Positions 54,580-64,000 of a DNA stretch of 64,000 nt are shown here, piece after piece (within the stretch, counting starts at the first letter, position 1; each line of letters starts with the position of its first letter). Source of the stretch: Lactifluus volemus (taxonomy: Eukaryota > Basidiomycota > Agaricomycetes > Russulales > Russulaceae); contig WTXI01000077.1 of the NCBI GenBank assembly GCA_022376515.1, forward strand, positions 1-64,000, written 5' to 3'. A model generated the notes under the pieces. It had not been told where the DNA came from. It worked only from the letters and a program-made list of their open reading frames with translations, and searched no databases. A program made the translations under genes and the position numbers.

Positions 54580-55173
54580 TTACTTAGGATTGTATACCAA
54601 AATGTACTCCCATTTCTGCCCAGATGTGGTGCCCCTCGGGCCTTGCGAGCTCTGGTGGTTTACTAGTATTACACCACGCACCACATAGTCTGCCCGTGGC
54701 GGAACTTCCCGGCGTCTCGTGTACTGCAGCCTCTACGGGGACGAACTTTACGCCGGATCTTGAGGCGCCAACTCCAGGAAGTAAAAAATACGGGCAAGTC
54801 CCATTAGGAAGTCTGCGAATCAGCAAGCCCCGGGACACAAATTTCCGGGTTGCACTCGTACTTGCAGTTGTCTTGCACGGGCCGCTCGGAGGGAGGTGGG
54901 TCAATCGGAAGGATGGAGCTTACCAAATGATCTCCCATCGCCTCGGAACGGTTCGGTGATATCATGCTGGAAGAAGTTGATCTTGTTGGCTCCCTGTTCT
55001 TCCGCTCGTGGGAATTTTGCCGTAGAAATGTCGCAGGCGAGGACTTGAATGTTGGGATCACGAACCTCAGGCAGCGACGCAAAATCAAGGACCCAGGCGC
55101 CAGTGCCGGTGGCGACTTTGGAGATATGGGCGATATCGACCTCAGGCGGATCAAGTTGAGGATATCCGAACAT
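54580..55173 (-). pseudogene. SAM-dependent methyltransferase relic (N-terminal half)
   Basis: From an ATG at 55173 a frame reads LDPPEVDIAHISKVATGTGAW, then VLACDISTAKFP and INFFQHDITEPF. This is the first part of a Rossmann methyltransferase, with motif I changed to KVATGTGAW (usually DVGCGTG). The frame stops near 54901 after a possible GTAAGC donor, and the DNA downstream does not give a clean second half. It is a truncated, altered copy and probably inactive. Confidence 0.5.
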
Positions 55174-55349
55174 GGTCTTCAACTACGAACGTGTTATCCA
55201 AGCACATGTGCGAGAAAGAGGTCGAGAGGGGAACATGACGCAAAAGAGATAGGGTAAGAGAGAAATGGAGCTGATAACCGCTGATTTATGTGGATGAACC
55301 CTTCGCTCCTCTCCTGGGGAGCTGATCGGGTTGTACTAAGTGAAACCGT

Positions 55350-55435
55350 TTCTCAGAACTTCTCGAAGCAAACGAAGGGTAATGGATGGTGCTGCGTACT
55401 ATATTCTGATTACTAGGAAGTGACGTCGTTGCGCT
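55350..55435. repeat. Dispersed repeat R3, copy 2
   Basis: Matches 51750-51860 (see there). It lies about 180 bp upstream of the methyltransferase relic's start, so it may be an old promoter segment that was duplicated. Confidence 0.6.
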
Positions 55436-56896
55436 GGAGTTCAAAAGAATAGTTGTACTATAGACTTGTGGACTGCAACCAGGTGCAAGTGAAGAAAAAC
55501 GCCCCGATTACGTGAGCATTGGCGCTCCGATCGTGATTGGACAGAAGGTGAATTCGAACAAACCAGACGGCCCACGTCACCACCGACGTGGAGAACCTTC
55601 AATTACATCCATCTATATCGACCTGAAAGTTTGTATCTGGAATGATTTTGGTGGTCACCTGTTTGTAGCCGAGCACGGTCCTCGGCAGTCTGTCGATACG
55701 CGCGGGCGAGGGTACACCGAATAAATGCGTATCACCCGCCTTACGAAGGGGAAAAAGTATGCCGGGCTACCGAAAGGGAGGAGCAGCAATAGCCGTCTTC
55801 GCCAAGCCTGAGCGAGCGCAACCGGGCGCCAACTCTACCATCAAGAACGGCAGATATTAGTCTCTTGGGACGAATTGTTATGAACAAGTTGGATGACCGC
55901 GGACATGGCTGAGGACGTCCTCCACGAAGCATAACACGTTGAAAGTCTGATTCACGGCGAGGTGTACGGGATAGTTCTAGTGGGAGCCACAGCCGCAGTA
56001 GTGCATCTCCCACTCCGCCACTGGCGCTGGTGTCACGGATCAGTGAGACTTGACGCTCAACATGTATGGCACACGCGCTATCATTTTCAGATCGTATGCA
56101 GAAAAACTGAAAATTGCTCAACTGAATCCTGGCCGCCGCATGGCATTTCCCATTTCCAATGCCACAGCAAGTTTTCTTTTCTCATTTGGTTCTGTTTCCA
56201 TACATACGCTATATTCGTTTGAACCATCTTCGCGGCTCCACCATTGACTCGATCCGTGTCTTATGTTGTCTTCTAACATCCCCCGATGAGCCTTGCGACA
56301 CTGGGGTCTCCTTTATTATGATGTAGTACGAAATAATGTGTAAAGCGCGTGTATATACCCATGTAGCAGCACGAATCTCAAACCTTCTGCCCTGCTTCTT
56401 GGAGCCACGCTTATGATCGTGTGCGGTCTTGTAAGGCCCTCCTCTGAAGCAAGTAGTTCAAGTTGTTAACAACACCGTGACCCTAGGCATGAGATGACGG
56501 TGTCATTGGAAGGTGAATAATGCAACTCACTTGCACATGCTCAGGTCTGCCTACACTGCTGCTTCGGGTTCGTCACTTTCTTCCTATAGTGTACATTCCA
56601 GAACAATTGAAACTGTTTCAGAGCCTCCATGATGAGTGTTTAGAATCGTGCAGTTGCACACGAATCTACTTGAAAGAGTGAGTAAAGGAGGAAGGGGTGC
56701 CTATGGTGGCCAGAGGTACAACTGTGATTATAATGGGAAACATGGCAGATGCAACAGAGAAGGCAGCGTCGTGCGGGACTGATGGATTTCGCCGGGGATT
56801 GGTGTTCGTGTGCAGCGGGGTCGGTCCGTGCGTGAGAGACCGATAAGTCATTATGTAATGTCCTAGTCCTGATGAAATGGGTGCGATGTCGTTCTC

Positions 56897-56928
56897 AAGC
56901 TTGAAGCTTGAAGCTTGAAGCTTGAAGC
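56897..56928. repeat. Heptanucleotide tandem repeat (AAGCTTG, about 4.5 units)
   Basis: Perfect 7-bp units containing HindIII-type AAGCTT lie 57 bp before the ATG of NLR gene 2, within its presumed 5' leader or core promoter. Confidence 0.85.
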
Positions 56929-56984
56929 CTCGCTCGACCTCTCACGGTAACAGTTACTACAACCCAGGTCCTCAAATCTCCGGA

Positions 56985-59900
56985 ATGTCGAACGTAAGCC
57001 GCTCTCAGGCCAGTGAAACGCAACCAAGCTCAACCCTACTCCGGGTGACCAGTACGTATTTTTATGACAGTGCTCTGATAAGTGCTAAATCTCTTTCCCT
57101 TGCCAGTCGTTAGAGCGCAAAATCTTCCCCGCCTTAAGACCTTCCTTGGGAAGAAAAAGAGATTTTACGCTACATTTGCAGACGGCGATAGGATATGGCA
57201 GACACGATCTGTGCGAAGCGTGGCACAACGCGTAGAATGGAACGAAACCGTCAACACATTGTGGGAAATGTCGTATCTTCATCCTTGCTAACATCTGAGT
57301 CTCCTGCAGTACTGTACAACCACAATCTCGTGTTTCGATATGTCTTTATGCGAAAAGGACCACACGGAAAGACATCCTTGTTGGAAGTCAGGAGATAACC
57401 TGCGAATCCCAACGCGGTTCGTTTCTTATTTCAAAAATATACCCATGTGTCTGGCTGAGCGTCTTACATATAGAACTTGATGTTATTTTTGACAATGCTG
57501 ACGGACTTCCGACGGAACTCGTTACACCTTCCTTAAGGATCGCCGTATCAACAATCGGGAGTTCATCTATGACGGCGGTAGTCAATTCCCCAATCCTTAC
57601 TACCACACCAGCCGATCCAGGAAATCCTTTCACTGAAGGAGGTGTTGCGCATCCTACTGTTCAAACCGACAATGGACCCATGCAACGCGCAGTAGATCCT
57701 GCCCTTCTATCCCAAACGAGTAACCTTCCCATTGAGGGCGGTCCCTCTGTGGGAGCAGTACCAGACAGCCAGATGGAGATGTCAAATACGCTCGATGGTG
57801 CTGAGAAGGCATTTGAAATGATAAAGACATGGAGTAATGCTGTTGAAAAGGTCAAGTTTGTAATGGACACCGTCGGTCCAGTCGCAGAGGTATCTTTTAA
57901 ACGGACTTATCCTGTTCTGAGCTAACTTGCGCTCATCAGCTGAGCCCTTATGCGAAGATGGCGTGGGGTCTGCTCTCATTTATCCCTCGGGTGCGTCTCC
58001 TTTCCCATTCCGGGAATATGGCGCATTCATTCACCTCGCCATCAGACTTTACTACAGCAGGTCGGGCGTGATGACAACGTCAGAACACTGCTTGAGGCAA
58101 TACGGGACACATTTGAATTTGCCAAGGAGGCGGCTGTTTTGAGGAATATCCAGCCGGGATCCATGCAAGTAAAAGTCCTCGATGAGATGCTGCAGTGCGT
58201 CGCCAAATCCGCCGAATTCGTCGAGTCATATGCGAAGGATGTGCAAATCGGTACGTCGTCTTGACCTCTCTCGTTGCTCAATATAAATATGTGACTTTCA
58301 GGAAAGCGGACTTTGAAGAATATGGTCGGCAAAGTTGACGGAAAAGTCGAAGAGCACCGCGCCACTCTTGTTCGACTTCGAGAAACGTTCCTCGCATATA
58401 CTGCTGTCACTACTCAGGCTACTGTCCTTCAGATGCGGGACGATAAGTTGAACCAAGCATTAGAAGCTGGTGCGTGATTCAGACAGCTCAAGACCGGGTC
58501 GTCGAACTAACGATGAATATACAGAATTAGATGGAAAAATCAGAGAATTACCCTACAGGGGAGGCTGGCGATACGGCGATGAGAAGCGATGTCTTCCAGG
58601 CACGCGTGAAGACTTTTTACACTTCATCGTCAAGTGGGTCGAGAATCCCAAATCTGAACGTGCGCTCGTTCTTCTCGGCCAAGCGGGAACAGGAAAATCT
58701 TCGATTGCACATGAGGTTGCACGTCGTTTCGAAGGCAAATGTCTCGGCTCATACTCCGCCTTTTTGCGCAAGGAACAGTCAAAAGACGAGGCTTACATGC
58801 TCTTCACGACAATTGCTCGTGATCTCTCCGATCGCATTCCTGAGTACAAACGAACCCTTGGAGAGGTCATCAAGGATAAATCATCTCTTCGTGGTACCCG
58901 AGACTATCGTACACTTTTCGAAAACCTCCTCGTGGAACCGCTCAAGAGCCTGCCACTTCCCTGTCCAATTCTTATAGTTATCGATGCCTTGGATGAGAGT
59001 GGGGATGCAATCGGCAGAACTGGATTACATTCATTTCTCGCCGAGCACCTCGTCGAGCTTCCATCCGAATTCCGGATACTCGTTACCTCCAGGCCTGAAA
59101 ATGGCATCGAACCTGCGTTTGTCAAAGCTTCATCCATCAATACGCTTTACATGAATGATGCCGAACTCGCTCTCAAGACAGAGCAAGATATTGGGCTGTA
59201 CCTTCAAAAGGAACTCCCTCCTGATGTATTCGAAAGCGACGGGGTCAAATTAGCAAAAGCGGCAGAGTGCCTGTTTCAATGGGCAGCTGTTGCATGCGGG
59301 TTCATAAATTGCCCCCCTGCTAGCTTTGGGTTTAGCAAGAAAAAGTGTGTACATCGTTTGTTGGGACACTCCCGAGATCGCAGTGGACAAGATCCGTTGG
59401 ACAAGCTATATCAAGAAGTTCTGGAAGCGTACTTCAAACCGGATGAAGCACAGATTCTGTTTCGGTCTGTAATGGGACAACTTTTCGCTGCGATCGAACC
59501 GCTCTCGATCGATTCTTTGATTGCTCTGCGAAGGCATGCCTCGATTGAGGAACCCGAGGATCCTGATCCAGCTGTACAATTGCTCCGTTACCTCGGCTCG
59601 CTGCTGAGTAATGTGACTTCATCTGTCCAAACACATCCTATCATTCCTCTCCATACATCATTCCGTGACTTTCTGACAAGCAAGAAGGGTGGAGTGTTTT
59701 ACGTGGACCTTCAGGATTCGCACCGTCAGTTGGCACATTCCTGCCTTGCTTCGATGCACGACAAACTGGAGTTCAACATTTGCAGACTCGAATCATCATA
59801 TGTTGCGAACAGCGACATTCCAGATCTTGAATCTCGAATTATGAGATACATCCCACCTGCTTTGTCATATTCCTGCCGCTTCTGGGGCGATCACTTGGAA

Positions 59901-62447
59901 CACCTTGCCTTCGATGAAGATCTCTTCATAAATGTTCGATCGTTGCTCGAGACAAAGTTACTATTTTGGCTGGAAGTGCTTAGCATCAAGAGCTGTGTAG
60001 GCCTTTCTTCACGGGCATTGTCATTTCTGTCGATGTGGTTGCAGCAGGAGGTAGGTGCTCCTCACAATTCGGTATGACACTCAGTAATAAACTCGTAATA
60101 GGACTCGCAAGCGGAAGTGAAGAATTTGTTGGGATTAGTGAATGATGCGTCGAGATTTGTGCGGTATTTCGGAATGACGATGGCGAGGAGCACACCGCAT
60201 ATCTATGTCTCGGCGCTCCCATTCACGCCAAGCTCTTCCCACATCTTCAATCGATACATTCGCAAATTCCCTTGTACATTGACTTTGGAACGTGGGCAGT
60301 TGTCTCACTGGCCTGCAGTGGAAATGATGATTCAAGCACACGATGGCCCGGTCTATTCTGTTGCATTCTCGCCAGATGGGCAGCGGATCGCATCGGCCTC
60401 ACGTGATAAAACGATTCGGGTGTGGGATGCCACTACGGGACAGATTGTAGCGGGCCCGTTCACTGGACACACCGATCCGGTCAATTCTGTTGCATTCTCG
60501 CCAGACGGGCTGCGCATCGCATCGGCCTCGGCCGATAATACGATTTGGGTGTGGGACGCCACAACGGGACAGATAGCAGCGGGCCCATTTATTGGACACA
60601 CCGATTCGGTCCAATCTGTTGCGTTCTCGCCGGACGGGTTGCGCATCGCATCGGCCTCGGACGATAATACGATTTGGGTGTGGGATGCCACAACGGGACA
60701 GATGGCAGCGGGCCCATTTATTGGACACACTGATCGCGTCAAATCTGTTGCATTCTCGCCAGACGGACTGCGCATTGCATCGGCCTCGGGCGATAACACG
60801 ATTCGGGTGTGGGATGCCACAACGGGACAGATGGTAGCGGACCCGTTTACTGGACACACCAAGTTTGTCAATTCTGTTGCATTCTCGCCAGACGGACTAC
60901 GCATCGCATCGGCCTCATTCGATAAAACGATTCGGGTGTGGGATGCCACTACAGGACAGACTGTAACGGGCCCATTTACTGGACACACTAATTTGGTCAT
61001 GTCTGTTGCATTCTCGCCAGATGGACTGCGTATCGCATCGGCCTCGTACGACAAAACGATACAGGTGTGGGATGCCACAACGGGACAGATGGTAGCGGGC
61101 CCATTTACTGGACACACCGATGCAGTCTATTCTGTTGCATTCTCGCCAGACGGACTGCGCATCGCATCGGCCTCGGGCGATAAAACGATTCGGGTGTGGG
61201 ATGCCACAACAGGACAGACTGTAACGGGCCCGTTTCCTGGATACACTACTCCAGTCAATTCTGTTGCATTCTCGCCGGACGGGCTGCGCATTGCATCGGC
61301 CTCGGAAGATAAAACGATTCGAGTGTGGAATGCCACTACGGGACAGATTGTAGCGGGCCCGTTTACTGGACACACCGATGTGGTCAATTCTGTTGCATTC
61401 TCGCCAGACGGGGTGCACATCGCATCAGCCTCGGGCGATCAAACGATTCAGGTGTGGGATGCCACAACCGGACAGATTGGAACAGGCCCATTTACTGGAC
61501 ACACTGATCGTGTCAATTCTGTTGCATTCTCGCCGGACGGACTGCGCATTGCATCGGCCTCGGACGATGAAACTATTCGGGTGTGGGATGCCACAACAGG
61601 ACAGATTGTAGCGGGCCCGTTTACTGGCCACACCGATTTGGTTAATTCTGTTACATTCTCGCCAGATGGACTGCGCATCGCATCGGCCTCGGACGATTTC
61701 ACGATTCGGGTGTGGGATGCCACAACTGGACAGATTGGAACAGGTCCCATTATTGGACACACTGATCACGTCAAATCTGTTGCATTCTCGCCAGACGGAC
61801 TGCGCATCGCATCGGCCTCGAACGATAAAACGATTCGGGTGTGGGATGCCACAACAGGACAGATTGTAGTGGACCCATGTACTGGACATACTGATTGGGT
61901 CAATTCTGTCGCATTCTCACCGGATGGGCTCCGCGTCGCATCGGCGTCGTTCGACAACACAATTCGGGTGTGGGATGCCTCAACAGGACATATTGTAGTA
62001 GGCCCATTTACTGGACACACCAATTTGGTCAATTCTGTTGCATTCTCACCGGATGGGCTGCGCATCGCATCTGCCTCGAATGATGCAACGATTCGGGTGT
62101 GGGATGCCACAACAGGACAGATTGCAATGGGCCCTTTCACGGATTTGGCCATATCTGTCCGTGAGAGGGACATTGCCTCAGCGCCAGGTAACTGTACAAT
62201 TCATGTCGAGAGCATTGTGACCGAAGATATTGAGAAGCTCCAATTTATAGGCCAATTTCTGATTGATAGCGATGGTTGGATATGTGGAGAACCCAATCGG
62301 CTTCTTTTATGGATTCCCGTTCTTCATAGGTCGTGTCTTCATGGACCAAGGACGGTCTGGATAGCAGGCGAGCGTGAGACCCAGCTTGATTTCTCAAAAT
62401 TCGTGCATGGATCAAATTGGGGTAAAATATATGACCGGAATATCTGA
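56985..62447 (+). CDS. NLR-type STAND receptor 2: C2-like, helical, NACHT, 14 WD40 repeats (1679 aa, nine exons), intact
   Basis: Exons are 56985-57051, 57107-57260, 57310-57416, 57474-57889, 57940-57990, 58046-58250, 58302-58469, 58525-60050 and 60102-62447, phase-consistent throughout. The N-terminus is C2-like ([31 protein letters not shown]). A helical region (about residues 250-385) resembles the N-terminal domains of fungal STAND proteins. The NACHT domain has Walker [12 protein letters not shown] at about residue 441-450 and Walker [13 protein letters not shown] near 545, plus LVTSRPE. Fourteen WD40 units of 43 residues follow from about residue 974, enough for two seven-bladed propellers. 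A 95-residue tail ([24 protein letters not shown]) ends the protein. Such HET-E-type proteins sense a ligand with the WD array, oligomerise through NACHT and signal through the N-terminus, for example in non-self recognition. Ligand and output are unknown here. Confidence 0.92.
60336..62135 (+). repeat. WD40-coding tandem array of NLR gene 2 (14 units of 129 bp)
   Basis: Fourteen near-identical 129-bp units. The protein core is [41 protein letters not shown]. Nearly all differences between units fall at the x positions. A degenerate fifteenth unit ([19 protein letters not shown]) precedes the tail. Confidence 0.92.
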
Positions 62448-64000
62448 ATACGACCAATTGGTATGTTCTTTTTATTATAAAACTGCAGTGCCCCCTCTAA
62501 AATTTGTGGCGTATGCCAACAGTACCCACCCAAACACCCTGAGTTCGCTCACTCTCCGAACCCAAGCCGTCGAAACCGTGACCCACGCAGGGAGGCAGCT
62601 GCGCCTGTATATGTTGTTTCTGCTTCTCTCCCACTGGGGTTTGAGTTTGAGCTTTCTTTAGCATGCCGCTCTGCCTCTTCTGCACGATCGTATAGGCTCC
62701 ATCCCACATAGACATCGAACTGTCGCTCACCCAAGTGGCGCTCTCTGAGGGAGAAGGATGTCGTCTTCGCGCGCAACCACGTCTTGCATATTTTTTTCCC
62801 ACATTCGAGCTGCCGGGCGAGGCTCGGGCACGGAGCAGCGCGGGAACGTTCCAATCCAAGAGGACTCGAGTGGCATAATTGGCAGAGGATCCACTGGCAC
62901 TGTCTGAGGGCGCATATCCAGCACGGTCACAGTAGTTCCACCAACTAAAATTTGTCGATAGCTCTCCTTCGTCATGTATCATCAATCCTTTGTAGCCCCA
63001 TCAATATTCCTAGACCGCCCGCGTGCCATCAAATCGTACCCTCTGCATGTTTGGTGACGTCACCACGGCCACTATCTGACTTTGCACCTCGGGTCCGGTG
63101 CTGTGCTGATGCCCGATGCCCTCCGCTACCTATGTACACACCTCCAGTAGAGCGTAAAACGAAAATAGTAAGGAGCGGCGACAGCAAGCGCGACAAATAA
63201 GTCGTACAGGAGGGCGTGCGTGTTAGAACGATAAAAATGGGGCAAAGCTTTCAGTGGCTGGTATTTTGGTGCTTTCGGGAGCAATCTAGTGTGTACTAAT
63301 TTAGGAGAAAAGGTGGTACTAAAGTAACATTGATCTTGGCCCCAAGATGGCCGCTTGATGTTAGTCACTGTGTGGGCGCAGGACTAAGTCCTCTACGCGG
63401 GAAGTTATTCTAGCTCATAAAAGAAGTCCTAAGTGAGAAACTGAATAGGTATTATAGTCTACAGCTGTGGGCGATCTCCCCCAACGGGGAACGATCGTTA
63501 TCCACGCCGCTGGGTTCTCTGGGTGCCGTGGACGCTGGCTATCCCGTCCTGGGAGCCCCTTCCACGTCCTCAGCCGCCAGCCTTCTCCCCGCATCGTCGT
63601 AATCCCTCAACATCCAGTTCCACGTCCTCTCCCATGGCACTTTGCGTGTTCTGAGAACGACGTTCATCATCGTAGTCAAAGCTTTCTTACAATAAATAGT
63701 TATGGGTCTTTGAAATCTCCGAATTTTGCAACAAAGGATCAGCGAAGCGTCTCCACGTGGCACGGCTATTCTATGGGTCATCGACTTGGTCATTGAGGAA
63801 GAAGGCTCGCGACTCCTTCGATGGTATCGGGAGTCTGACAACTGAATGGCCTAGTTACAAACTTTTGCAAAGGTCACAGATCGCTTGGCTGTGCGAGGGA
63901 AGACAATTCGTTTTCATTCTGTGCACCAACACAATCCTCGTCTTGATATATATATAACCCACGTTGACAGCTGCTGCTGCTGCTGCATTGCCAGTACGCG
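62448..64000. other. Intergenic to window edge, no gene supported
   Basis: A 162-codon minus-strand frame (62985-62497) and an overlapping 82-codon frame are present, but neither has a recognisable domain, and they conflict with each other. Short repeats TATATATATA (about 63946) and CTGx5 (about 63971-63986) lie near the right edge. Confidence 0.4.

Larger units (their letters stand above)
55200..56984. other. Intergenic, upstream of the intact NLR gene
   Basis: It holds repeat R3 copy 2 (55350-55435) and a short tandem repeat at 56897-56928. No gene is supported. The promoter of NLR gene 2 must lie in its right part. Confidence 0.45.

Noticed and set aside
26318..62135. Regular direct repeats that could suggest a CRISPR-like or satellite array
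   Set aside because: The repeats are in-frame WD40 coding units inside a multi-exon gene of a eukaryote.
60353..62173. Long antisense open frames opposite the WD40 arrays (also 26326-27732)
   Set aside because: They repeat with the 129-bp period of the WD units and are a by-product of codon bias in the sense strand; no start context, splicing or domain supports them.
62497..62985. 162-codon minus-strand open frame downstream of NLR gene 2
   Set aside because: No recognisable domain, conflicts with an overlapping frame, and no start or splice context; could not be defended as a gene.

Overview
The window looks like a gene-sparse, repeat-rich stretch of an Agaricomycete (basidiomycete) nuclear genome. 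The evidence is short 45-90 nt GT-AG introns with CTNA-type branch sites, DUF6535 membrane proteins, STAND/NACHT-WD40 receptors of the HET-E type, a two-finger GATA factor and a chromodomain Ty3/gypsy element. A Rhizoctonia/Ceratobasidium-like fungus would fit, but that is inference. All gene models here were assembled by hand from frames and splice signals.

Layout. 1-4.4 kb: nested LTR retrotransposons. The 3' part of a decayed chromodomain Ty3/gypsy element ends in a clean 3' LTR (2764-3278), which sits inside the integrase ORF of a second element; that element abuts the 3' end of a HAD phosphatase gene. 5-14.3 kb: ordinary single-copy genes: an unknown acidic coiled-coil protein, a small membrane protein, a mitochondrial-type class III (4-aminobutyrate-like) aminotransferase with 8 exons, and a PA-TM-RING ubiquitin ligase. 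14.4-22.1 kb: a mosaic of dispersed repeats, an O-methyltransferase fragment, an Arp2 pseudogene and a DUF6535 gene.

22.8-28.4 kb and 57.0-62.4 kb hold the most interesting content: two co-oriented paralogous NLR-type genes (C2-like, helical, NACHT, 14 WD40 repeats, conserved C-terminal tail) with matching intron positions. The downstream copy is intact (1679 codons). The upstream copy is frameshifted in its last WD repeats. Their 43-residue WD units are nearly identical except at a few positions, the pattern known from fungal heterokaryon-incompatibility (HNWD) receptors. A 6.6-kb Tad1-like LINE (28.56-35.2 kb, minus strand) with a 16-bp target-site duplication has inserted about 100 bp behind the broken NLR gene.

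35.6-37.6 kb: an intact O-methyltransferase gene, apparently the parent of the fragment at 16.8 kb. 38.5-41.3 kb: relics of a DUF6535 gene and of a secreted cupredoxin. 41.3-47.3 kb: no gene I can defend. 47.4-50.3 kb: a GATA transcription factor with two zinc fingers and a 12-nt microexon. 53.4-54.5 kb: an HNH-nuclease-domain protein, next to a methyltransferase relic (54.6-55.2 kb). The last 1.5 kb holds no clear gene.

The genes do not form a pathway or cluster. The window reads as a self/non-self-recognition receptor neighbourhood that has gained transposons, relics and repeats.
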